DNA of 64,000 nt from Allorhodopirellula solitaria (lineage in GTDB: Bacteria; Planctomycetota; Planctomycetia; Pirellulales; Pirellulaceae): positions 62,001 through 126,000 of the forward strand of contig NZ_SJPK01000001.1 in NCBI RefSeq assembly GCF_007859855.1. The letters run 5' to 3'. This document shows, piece by piece, positions 55,533-62,601 of the stretch. Below the pieces are notes generated by a model. The model worked only from the letters and a program-made list of their open reading frames with translations. It ran no database searches and was not told the origin of the DNA. The stretch's first letter is position 1. Every line of letters begins with the position of its first letter. Both the position numbers and the translations under genes were made by a program.

Positions 55533-55928
55533 ATGAGCGACCCAGACTACACCGATCGTCAGCGTCATCTTCGCAATATCGTCGTCATGGCATTGGCCGA
55601 TGGATCGATCGGCCAACGGGAAGTCGAATGGGTAGCCGATCGTTGCGTGGAACTGGGTCTCGGCCAAGACGACCTGCAAGACGCACTGGCTTATGGACTC
55701 GCTGACGACGCCGCCCTCGAATTGCCGCCTGACGATATCTCTCGGGAAGCCCTGCTCGCCGATTTAATCTCGATGATGGCCGCCGACGGACACCTGGCGG
55801 AATCCGAAAAACGCCTCTTTGCCCTCGCTGCCGCCCGCATGAATATCGTCGGCGAACGACTCGATCAAATCATCACCTCGGTCATCAGCGAAAGTGATTC
55901 CCCCGGATCCAAAGACGACTCAGAGTGA
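55533..55928 (+). CDS. TerB-like small helical protein
   Basis: A 131-residue soluble protein from the ATG at 55533 (MSDPDYTDRQRHLRNIVVMA). Sequence upstream of it in the same frame belongs to repeats. It has the two-repeat helical pattern of TerB-like domains: MALADGSIGQREVEWVADRC and LISMMAADGHLAESEKRLFA, each with the acidic, metal-binding-like ADG motif. TerB domains occur in stress and membrane-linked systems, but many members have no known function. The coaB gene begins inside its stop codon, so it is the first gene of a three-gene operon with coaB and pyrD. Confidence 0.82.
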   Translation: MSDPDYTDRQRHLRNIVVMALADGSIGQREVEWVADRCVELGLGQDDLQDALAYGLADDAALELPPDDISREALLADLISMMAADGHLAESEKRLFALAAARMNIVGERLDQIITSVISESDSPGSKDDSE

Positions 55929-56584
55929 GCGACGCCCCCCATCGCCGTGCCAAAATCCTGATCACCTCCGGCCCCACTCGGCAATACCTCGATCCCGTCC
56001 GCTATCTCACCAACGCGTCGAGCGGCCGGATGGGCGCTGCCCTCGCCGCCGCCGTTCTGCAACGCGGCCACGACGCTGTGATCGTGTCGGGCCCGGTCAC
56101 CGTTGACTACCCGCCCGGCGCACACGTCATCGACGTCCTCACCACCGACGAGATGCTCCATGCCGCCGGTGAACTCTTCCCCGAGTGCGATGGCGCCATC
56201 GGGGCGGCGGCTCCCTGTGACTACAAACCGCTCCAAGTCTCCGATCAAAAACTCTCCAAAACCGGCCAACCTCTCGTCTTGGAGCTGATCGAAACGCCCG
56301 ATGTCATTGCGGTCCTCGGCCAGAGCAAACGCAGCGACCAATGGGTCGTCGGCTTCGCACTGGAGACCGACGATCGCCACTTTCGAGCCACCGTTAAACA
56401 GCAAAAAAAATGCTGTGACCTGATGGTTAGCAACGGCCCCGAAGCGATCGATGCTGCTGATAACAATGTGGAACTGCTCGACCGCGACGGCAGCATCATC
56501 GAAACGATCTCGGGTAGCAAACAACACGTCGCCGATCGACTCATCCACCAAATCCACCACCGCCTTATCCTGCCATGCCCGTAA
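55925..56584 (+). CDS. coaB: Phosphopantothenate-cysteine ligase domain protein (CoaB type)
   Basis: Joins 4'-phosphopantothenate and cysteine in coenzyme A synthesis. It starts with a GTG at 55925 that overlaps the upstream TGA (GTGA). It has 219 residues and only the CoaB half of the usual CoaBC fusion. The motifs are [27 protein letters not shown], the [10 protein letters not shown] block corresponding to the family AAVAD region, [11 protein letters not shown] and the late [10 protein letters not shown]. It lacks the flavin-binding CoaC domain, which must be encoded elsewhere. The next gene, pyrD, overlaps its end by 10 bp. Confidence 0.9.
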   Translation: MSDAPHRRAKILITSGPTRQYLDPVRYLTNASSGRMGAALAAAVLQRGHDAVIVSGPVTVDYPPGAHVIDVLTTDEMLHAAGELFPECDGAIGAAAPCDYKPLQVSDQKLSKTGQPLVLELIETPDVIAVLGQSKRSDQWVVGFALETDDRHFRATVKQQKKCCDLMVSNGPEAIDAADNNVELLDRDGSIIETISGSKQHVADRLIHQIHHRLILPCP

Positions 56585-57504
56585 TCCCCGACGTGACCGC
56601 CCCCACGCTGCAAACAACCCTCGGCAGACTCACGCTGCCCAATCCGATCATGGTCGCGTCGGGCACCTTTGGCTATGCCCGGGAGATGCAGTCCATTGTT
56701 GATCTGAACCGCCTCGGCGGAATCCTGCCCAAGACCATCACGGCGGAACCCCGCATCGGCAACGCCCCCTGGCGAACCGTGGAAACCTCGGCCGGACTGC
56801 TCAATGCAATCGGCCTCGATAATGACGGTGTGGATGCGTTTATCGAACATCACCTGCCCTATCTCACCTCGCTCACCGCACCGATCGTCGTCAGCGTTGC
56901 CGGCCGCACCGTGGAGGACTTCACTGAACTCGCCGCGCGCGTCGGGGCGTGCCCGGGTGTTGCCGCCATCGAACTGAACCTGTCCTGCCCCAATGTCAGC
57001 GGCGGAGTCGACTTTGGGACCAACGCGGAATCCTGCCGCAGCGTCGTCGCCTCCGCCCGCAACGCTACCAGCGTTCCCATCCTGGCCAAACTCACTCCGA
57101 ACGTCACCAGCATCGCGGACATTGCACGCGGTGCCGCCGACGGGGGCGCTGACGCGGTCTGCCTCACCAACACCGTACTCGGCATCGCCGTCGATTGGCG
57201 CAAACGACGTGCGATTCTGGGCAATGGCATGGGCGGCTTGAGCGGCCCAGCAATCAAACCCATCGCCCTCCGCTGCGTCCACCAAGTCCGCCGCGCTGTC
57301 GAAATCCCCATCATCGGGATCGGTGGCATCGCCAGCCTCGATGATGTGATGCAGTTCCTCGTCACGGGCGCTTCGGCTGTCCAAATCGGAACCGCGAACT
57401 ACTACGATCCCACACTCTCGATGCGTCTGATCGACCAGCTTCCCGCTGCCCTCGGCGAACTCGGAGCCGGATCGGTAGCCGAAATCGTCGGCACGCTCGA
57501 GTAA
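56575..57504 (+). CDS. pyrD: Dihydroorotate dehydrogenase, class 1B type
   Basis: Oxidises dihydroorotate to orotate in pyrimidine synthesis with FMN as cofactor. It has 309 residues from the ATG at 56575. Motifs are [63 protein letters not shown] with the catalytic Cys characteristic of the cytosolic class 1, [33 protein letters not shown] and [13 protein letters not shown]. Class 1B enzymes work with an iron-sulfur flavoprotein (PyrK), not seen in this window. Overlap with coaB by 10 bp implies translational coupling. Confidence 0.95.
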   Translation: MPVIPDVTAPTLQTTLGRLTLPNPIMVASGTFGYAREMQSIVDLNRLGGILPKTITAEPRIGNAPWRTVETSAGLLNAIGLDNDGVDAFIEHHLPYLTSLTAPIVVSVAGRTVEDFTELAARVGACPGVAAIELNLSCPNVSGGVDFGTNAESCRSVVASARNATSVPILAKLTPNVTSIADIARGAADGGADAVCLTNTVLGIAVDWRKRRAILGNGMGGLSGPAIKPIALRCVHQVRRAVEIPIIGIGGIASLDDVMQFLVTGASAVQIGTANYYDPTLSMRLIDQLPAALGELGAGSVAEIVGTLE

Positions 57505-57823
57505 CAAAAGTTTTTCCGTAGTGGACGAGGCGACGAGCTGTCAGTTACCCACAAGTTTGCTCCCCCGTGTGCTTGTCACACGGGAAGCAGCGTTTTTAAA
57601 TTAGAAAACCGCGGTATCGATACACGTTCCCCTGTCAGCTTGTCTGACAGGAAACCAAGTCGATCAACTTTGCTGTCATGCGGGGCAAGCCCGCATGGGA
57701 GCGGGGTGAATGCTCCATCGTTATCTAATCACAAAACGGAGATTCCTGTCAGACAAGCTGACAGGAGATCCGGTTTTATGGTTAAAGACAAGGAGGCGAC
57801 GAGTCCCTTCAAGCCAATCGACC
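57505..57823. other. Intergenic region, mostly family A element
   Basis: Nearly all of the gap between pyrD and the hydrolase gene is the family A copy at 57518-57790. Frames open across it on the plus strand (from 57640 and 57710) reflect the element, not a gene. The hydrolase promoter may lie within the element. Confidence 0.7.
57518..57790 (+). repeat. Family A inverted-repeat element, copy 3
   Basis: The left end GTAGTGGACGAGGCGACGAG then CTGTCAGTTACCCACAAG matches copy 2 with two changes. The interior is nearly identical to copy 2, including CATGCGGGGCAAGCCCGCATG and both CCTGTCAG hairpins. The right inner arm is degraded (TTATGGTTAAAGAC), followed by AGGCGACGAGTCC, a fragment of an outer arm in direct orientation. 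Confidence 0.88.
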
Positions 57824-58813
57824 ATGCCTATCCTCCGCTCACTGGCGTCCCTACGAAACCTCTTTCTCGATCGATGCGTCCTGCGCCCCACGCGTCAAGC
57901 GATCGATCCAGGCGACCTGAGACGCTGCGAGCTATCGCTCGCCCCCTCCGCTACAGGCCCCGCGAGAACCATCGAATGCTACGTGGCAACAGACTTGGCA
58001 ACAAAGATGGCAACCGATCCGGCCGCGAACGAGCTGCCACAGGAATCGCCGCTGCAGGGCGCCACCACGCTCGCTGACTGGGACGACGCCCCCGCTCCCA
58101 AGACACTCCTGATCAAGTTCCCAGGAACCGCCGGGCGCGCCGAACGCTCATCGCCCTTTCCGCTCAACCTTGTTGCTGACCAAGATGGGCAAACCGACCC
58201 GAGCCGAGCAGAGTCCCCCGGCAACCCTGCTGGGCACTATGAAGCCTGGACGTGGAATCCACCGGGGTACGGGCAGAGCACGGGTCGCGCCAGTCTCGTG
58301 GATCTCGTACCGGCCGCAGAAGCTTTCGCAACCGCAGTCGTGCGATCTCGCTGCGGGCCCGACACGCAAATCTGGCTTTGCGGCAACAGCCTCGGCTGCC
58401 TGTCCGCTCTCTCACTCGCGGCCCGCCCAGCCGATTGGTTGCCACCCGAGTCCACTGCCGATCGCTGCGTGCTCTGGCTGCGAAACCCACCCGATCTCGC
58501 CAACACGATTCTCCGCGTCGCCGACCGCTACGCGTCCCGTCCCTGGATGAGACGTCTGGTCGCCCACCTACCCGCTGACCTCAGCTCGATCGACAATGCC
58601 GCCCATTGCCACCTGCCCGCTGTATTCCTGATGTCTGAGTTCGATGAACTAGTACCTCCCTCGATCCAGCAAAAAATTCACGACGCCTACGCGGGCGAGC
58701 ACAGTGTCGTCACTCTCACCGACCTCGGCCACGGCGGCCTCATCGAAGAACAACACTACCCCGACATCCAAGCCGCACTCAGTTGGCTCATGGAAGCCGC
58801 CACTAGCCATTAG
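57824..58813 (+). CDS. Alpha/beta hydrolase-fold protein
   Basis: A 329-residue protein from the ATG at 57824 (MPILRSLASLRNLFLDRCVL). The frame extends upstream to 57710, but that part lies in a repeat. The catalytic triad candidates are Ser in IWLCGNSLGCLSAL (GxSxG elbow, about residue 188), Asp in MSEFDELVPPSIQQ and His in TDLGHGGLIEEQHY. The oxyanion region is WNPPGYGQSTGR. A poorly conserved N-terminal 90 residues precedes the fold. No signal peptide or membrane helix, so it is probably cytoplasmic. Substrate unknown. Convergent with the prenyltransferase-repeat gene, 13 bp apart. Confidence 0.82.
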   Translation: MPILRSLASLRNLFLDRCVLRPTRQAIDPGDLRRCELSLAPSATGPARTIECYVATDLATKMATDPAANELPQESPLQGATTLADWDDAPAPKTLLIKFPGTAGRAERSSPFPLNLVADQDGQTDPSRAESPGNPAGHYEAWTWNPPGYGQSTGRASLVDLVPAAEAFATAVVRSRCGPDTQIWLCGNSLGCLSALSLAARPADWLPPESTADRCVLWLRNPPDLANTILRVADRYASRPWMRRLVAHLPADLSSIDNAAHCHLPAVFLMSEFDELVPPSIQQKIHDAYAGEHSVVTLTDLGHGGLIEEQHYPDIQAALSWLMEAATSH

Positions 58814-58826
58814 CTAGAAGCCAGCC

Positions 58827-60845
58827 TCACTCTTTGCCGAGCTTATACAGCGGGAGATGGCGGTAATAGACTTCCAGGCAATAGATACTGAAGCACGTCG
58901 TATACAACCGACCCGATGCGTTGCCGTACTGGTCCGCTTGCGGCGACCAGCTGCCCGCTTCACTGCCCCGCTTGACCTGCATCGCGGGCAACACCTGTTT
59001 CATGTTGTCGTTCCAAATCCGCCATGCCGATCCACCGAAATGGTGCAGGGCCTGGGTTGCGTAGTACCAGTAATAAACGTTCATAGCCTCGCGTTCGATC
59101 GGCCAATCTTGGACCAGCGTATTGAGTCCGATCGCCATCGCTTCCCGCTCACGAGGCCAGCCCAGGTATTGGCGGCAGAGCAGCCCTTCGGCTGTCATGG
59201 TCTGACTCGCCGGCCGACCCTCTTGATAGCAGTACCCGGCGCCCCCTTCGACCGACACCCGGTCCAAATAACCCTGCACGGCCGCCAAAGTGGAATGCTC
59301 GACATGGATGCCCGCTGACTTGGCACTGATCAACGCCATCACGTACCACCCGGTCACCGACAAGTCCGAACCGCTACGGGGTTGATATCTCCAACCACCC
59401 TCCTGCGATTGAGCTCGCACCGAGAACTGCACGGCGGCTTCAGCTGATTGCCGCAACAACGAGTCTTGCGTCATACCGTATAGTTCGCAAATCGCGATCG
59501 TCGCTTGAGCATGCGCGTACGACTGCTGACGGTCGGGCTCATTGCCAGCGAAGAATCCGTTTCGCTTCGATTGCTTGTTCATCAGATACCGCAATCCCCG
59601 TTCGACGTTTTTCGCATAGGGACCATCGATGTGCGTGTTGCCATCACCCTGGAAAGCCAGCATCGCCATCGCGGTTGCCGCTGTCGTGTTTTCTTGGTAC
59701 GAGCCGTCGTCGTAGGGCCCCCGCAAGCTCCATGCGCCGTCTTTGCGTTGTTGTCGGGCCAACCACTTCAACCCCAACTCGACAGCTTGCGAGGTTTGCG
59801 GACTACCATCCATCGCCAACAACGCCGCTTTCATCGCGCCGCGGCGCCCGCCAAACATCGGCTTGACCACCATCTCCGACGAGGTCTCCCCCAGCTCCAC
59901 CGGCACCATCTCAGTCGGTTCGGCAATGTCGATCGATTCAATCAGAGACTCAACATCCATCTCGACTGGATCCTCGGTCACCTGATCCGCATCCTCCTGC
60001 TGTACATCCGAGTCAGAGCTTTCGAGCGTGTATTCCTTGAGATCAACGGACTCACTTTCCGTCGCTTCGCCGAGCTCCAGCACCATCGTGCGCAGACCGC
60101 TGGTCACCGGCAACGTCCACAGGGCCAGTGCCAGCAACAAGATAATGTGAACGATCATGCTCACCAGCCAAGCGGGGATCGACTTCCGCACCGGCAGGAG
60201 CAGTTCGTCATCCTCCTCGTCCTCAGCCGGCCTCGCCTCCCGCCCCGCCGCGAACGTCGCCGCCGTCGCCGCCGTCTTCACAGGCTGCTCACCCGGCACC
60301 TCCCCCCGCCACCGCGACCTCCGCCCATAGTCGACCGACGGCTCCGCCCGTCGCGAGCTACCCTCACCAGCACTACCCTCCAACCGCTCCGCCCGTCGCA
60401 AGCCCCCAGCCGCCACATTGTCGACCGACGGCTCCGCCCGTCGCGAGCTACCCCCACCAACACTACCATCCAACCGCTCCGCCCGTCGCAAGCCACCAGC
60501 CGCCACATTGTCGACCGACGGCTCCGCCCGTCGCGAGCCACCCCCACCAACACTACCATCCAACCGCTCCGCCCGTCGTGAGCCCCCAGCCGCCACATTG
60601 TCGACCGACGGCTCCGCCCGTCGCGAGCTACCTCCACCCCCATCACCAGGCGCAGCAACCGGTGGCAGCGTCGCACGTGGAGGAGGCGGCGGCGGCTGCT
60701 GCCGAGCCGGCTCAGACGCATTCGATTGAGGCGGAAGTGGCGGCGGAGGAGGCGGCTGTTGGGGCCCCTCCGGCGCACTTGCCTGAGGAGGGACCGGTGG
60801 CATGTCGCCTGAATCTGCGGTCGATAGAGGATCCGAATGGGACAT
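58827..60845 (-). CDS. Membrane-anchored prenyltransferase/squalene-cyclase repeat protein
   Basis: A 672-residue protein from the ATG at 60845 (MSHSDPLSTADSGDMPPVPP); the frame further upstream to 61307 runs antisense across a tRNA gene and is rejected. The first 60 residues are Pro-rich, then follow about 105 residues of a 30-residue tandem repeat (SRRAEPSVDNVAAGG and LRRAERLDGSVGGG). One membrane helix (AWLVSMIVHIILLLALALW) follows near residue 235. An acidic linker leads to a domain of alpha-alpha repeats like squalene-hopene cyclase or protein prenyltransferase beta subunits (GLKWLARQQRKDGAWSLRG, AVQFSVRAQSQEGGWRYQP). The DxDD-type acid motif of real cyclases was not seen. The role is unknown. 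Confidence 0.82.
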   Translation of the reverse strand: MSHSDPLSTADSGDMPPVPPQASAPEGPQQPPPPPPLPPQSNASEPARQQPPPPPPRATLPPVAAPGDGGGGSSRRAEPSVDNVAAGGSRRAERLDGSVGGGGSRRAEPSVDNVAAGGLRRAERLDGSVGGGSSRRAEPSVDNVAAGGLRRAERLEGSAGEGSSRRAEPSVDYGRRSRWRGEVPGEQPVKTAATAATFAAGREARPAEDEEDDELLLPVRKSIPAWLVSMIVHIILLLALALWTLPVTSGLRTMVLELGEATESESVDLKEYTLESSDSDVQQEDADQVTEDPVEMDVESLIESIDIAEPTEMVPVELGETSSEMVVKPMFGGRRGAMKAALLAMDGSPQTSQAVELGLKWLARQQRKDGAWSLRGPYDDGSYQENTTAATAMAMLAFQGDGNTHIDGPYAKNVERGLRYLMNKQSKRNGFFAGNEPDRQQSYAHAQATIAICELYGMTQDSLLRQSAEAAVQFSVRAQSQEGGWRYQPRSGSDLSVTGWYVMALISAKSAGIHVEHSTLAAVQGYLDRVSVEGGAGYCYQEGRPASQTMTAEGLLCRQYLGWPREREAMAIGLNTLVQDWPIEREAMNVYYWYYATQALHHFGGSAWRIWNDNMKQVLPAMQVKRGSEAGSWSPQADQYGNASGRLYTTCFSIYCLEVYYRHLPLYKLGKE
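60330..60640 (-). repeat. 90-bp in-frame tandem repeat sharing the intergenic core
   Basis: Core copies at 60330-60352, 60420-60442, 60510-60532 and 60600-60622 are spaced exactly 90 bp. Read on the coding strand the core is GACGGGCGGAGCCGTC then GGTCGAC, the same 23 bases as in the intergenic array at 18127-18810. Each unit also has a shortened second copy (GACGGGCGGAGCGGTT) that encodes the LRRAERL half. The result is a 30-residue protein repeat, about 3.5 copies. Confidence 0.93.
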
Positions 60846-61171
60846 GAAGGAAGCCTGCAAGCCCGCCACCAGCGGGGAGCACACCGTTTCGAGTTCGAGA
60901 AGCAGAAAAGTGAGCGATCGTCTCACTGGAGTCCGTACGTACCAACAGAAACATTCGCAGGCCGTTTCGTCAAGTTTACCCCAGCAAAATGGACGGCGGG
61001 GCGAGGAAACAAAAAACTTTCGCGACAAGCCCTCAACCGCCGTTGACAATCCGAGCTCAATCCGCCATCTTCTGGCCCAGACAAACCGCCTGCGGAACAC
61101 TACGAAACTTTCCTCCAGAAAGATCGAATTTCCAGTGAACCCAGAACAACAACGGGATGTCTCAATCATAC
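60846..61171. other. Divergent intergenic region before the tRNA
   Basis: No gene is supported. It should hold the promoters of the minus-strand prenyltransferase-repeat gene and of the initiator tRNA gene. Frames on both strands (for example a 130-codon plus-strand frame from 60802) lack family signal. No repeat was recognised. Confidence 0.55.
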
Positions 61172-61245
<74 letters not shown>

Positions 61246-61290
61246 CTTCTCTGTTTGGTTAGGAAACTGACCGGCAGGGGTAAACTTCGA

Positions 61291-61327
61291 AAGCCGACGT
61301 TTTGCATCTCGCAGAACGCCGGCTTTT
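61291..61327 (+). terminator. Terminator of the initiator tRNA
   Basis: AAGCCGACGTTTTGC pairs with GCAGAACGCCGGCTT in a 15-bp stem with one A/C mismatch and one T:G pair, around a 5-nt loop (ATCTC), followed by a T run. It lies 45 bp after the tRNA. A very stable rho-independent terminator in plus orientation. Confidence 0.9.
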
Positions 61328-61629
61328 TTCGTGGTTTTCCTGCGTTTTGATGCTCTCTCGGACTCTCTGGTCAGAGACGTTTGGAGAGCCGGATCGAGTG
61401 ATTTTCCGGGGGGGGTGGCGGTTCAGCGGGCCGGGAATCTCTCGCGACTCTCTGGGTGATTGGAGAGAGCTGGGTGAAGAGGGGCTGGGTTATCGCACGT
61501 TGGCCTCGCTCGGGTTGCTCGATTCAATCCTGGTTGGACTCGGGCGAAAATGGCTGCGGCAGAATTTTGACGTTCTGGGTGATGGGGCGCGCGTCGGCGA
61601 GGCGGCATAGATAGTTCCGGGAGGGGCCA
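61328..61629. other. Region between tRNA terminator and recombinase cassette
   Basis: No gene is convincing; a frame from 61302 to 61610 starts inside the terminator. The DNA has recurring CTCTCTCGGACTCTCTGG / TCTCTCGCGACTCTCTGGG motifs (61350-61460), GGAGAGAGCTGGG, and a GGGGGGGG run near 61406. It could contain the cassette's promoter and its end boundary, but no copy of the tRNA 3' end was found. Confidence 0.5.
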
Positions 61630-61959
61630 GTGGTTGGTCGCTCTGGATCTTTCTTTGCGAACGAGGTGCCCGCTATTTCTTTGAATCTCTCTCAATCGTC
61701 CGCGACCCCGGCGGACATTCGCCTGCGATCAGTCGCGGCGATTCTGGCAGTCGGCATCAGGCGACTGCATCTGGCGGCGGTCGAGTCTGACGACCGCGAC
61801 GCGACTTCCGAACCTGTTTCGGGAAATCTCGCGGACTCTTTACCCGAGCGGCTTGATGACGTTGGCCCCGGAGGCCTCTCTGTCACCGACGTCTCCGAAA
61901 CAACGGGTTTCGAGACCGATCGAGAGTCCCCCGAGATGGAGATGAAGCATGCCAGATGA
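61630..61959 (+). CDS. Small hypothetical protein of the recombinase cassette
   Basis: A possible 109-residue protein starting at a GTG at 61630; a TTG further in (before NLSQSSATPADIRLRS) is also possible. The recognisable part is ADIRLRSVAAILAVGIRRLH, a helical segment that recalls small proteins encoded upstream of DUF2924/recombinase pairs. The C-terminal half is acidic (VESDDRDATSEPVSGNLADS). Its end overlaps the next small gene by 11 bp, as expected for a tight operon. The function is unknown. Confidence 0.5.
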   Translation: MVGRSGSFFANEVPAISLNLSQSSATPADIRLRSVAAILAVGIRRLHLAAVESDDRDATSEPVSGNLADSLPERLDDVGPGGLSVTDVSETTGFETDRESPEMEMKHAR

Positions 61960-62122
61960 AAACCATGCCAACGAGCAGCGACAGCGAGAAATCGCAGTTT
62001 TGCTGGCCCGCGGCTTGTCCCGCGCCGCACGGACCTGCGAGCAAACCGTGCCGACGGAACCGAACGTCGATGTTGGTTCGCACGATGACGAACTGGTCGC
62101 GACCGAAGGAGGTGAACGATGA
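61949..62122 (+). CDS. 57-residue small protein of the recombinase cassette
   Basis: The frame ATG at 61949 to TGA at 62122 encodes MPDENHANEQRQREIAVLLA and a polar remainder ending DELVATEGGER. The final codons contain GGAGGTGAACGATG, so this gene's end supplies a strong Shine-Dalgarno site for the DUF2924 gene, whose ATG overlaps its stop (ATGA). It overlaps the upstream gene by 11 bp. Length and overlaps make it a likely real gene, probably in a chain of coupled genes. It has no recognised domain. Confidence 0.6.
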   Translation: MPDENHANEQRQREIAVLLARGLSRAARTCEQTVPTEPNVDVGSHDDELVATEGGER

Positions 62123-62601
62123 GTCCGAAGGTCACCGCCGAGATTGCTCGGCTGCCAGAGATGAAGGTCGCCGATTTGCAAAAACGATACGAACAAGTCT
62201 TCGGCGAAGAATGTCGAAGTCGCAACAAGCAGTACTTGGTCCGCCGCATCGCCTGGCGGTTACAGGCCAACGATGAGGGTGGGCTGTCACGAGAGGCGTT
62301 GATGAAAGCGGGCGAGTTGGCCGTTGATGCCGAATCGCGTGTGACTGCGCCTCGGGAACACGCCAACACCCAGGTCGCCAAACCGAAGCCTGCTGCGTTC
62401 GTGGATTGGGATCCGCGACTGCCGCCGCCCAACAACGTCATCGAGCGTCAATACAAAGGCGAGATGATCCGCGTCGTGGTGCTGCAAGAAGGCTTTGAAT
62501 ACGAAGGCGAACGATTTCGTTCGCTGACGGCGATTGCCAAGAAAGTCACAGGCACGCACACGAATGGATTCCTGTTCTTCAAACTTGGGAGGCGACCATG
62601 A
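62119..62601 (+). CDS. DUF2924 family protein
   Basis: A 160-residue protein of the DUF2924 family, which is found next to large serine recombinases in phages, prophages and planctomycete mobile elements. Recognisable blocks are IARLPEMKVADLQKRYEQVFG with SRNKQYLVRRIAWRLQA near the start, and ERQYKGEMIRVVVLQEGFEYEG followed by FRSLTAIAKKVTGTHTNGFLFF at the end. An ideal GGAGGTG ribosome site lies 9 bp before the ATG. The recombinase ATG overlaps its stop codon. It is thought to assist recombination or element maintenance, but there is no tested role. Confidence 0.92.
   Translation: MSPKVTAEIARLPEMKVADLQKRYEQVFGEECRSRNKQYLVRRIAWRLQANDEGGLSREALMKAGELAVDAESRVTAPREHANTQVAKPKPAAFVDWDPRLPPPNNVIERQYKGEMIRVVVLQEGFEYEGERFRSLTAIAKKVTGTHTNGFLFFKLGRRP

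Noticed and set aside
59505-60581. 358-codon plus-strand frame
   Set aside because: Antisense to the prenyltransferase-repeat gene; Arg/Pro-rich sequence comes from the repeat region.
61302-61610. 102-codon frame after the tRNA
   Set aside because: It begins inside the tRNA terminator hairpin and shows no family resemblance or ribosome site.
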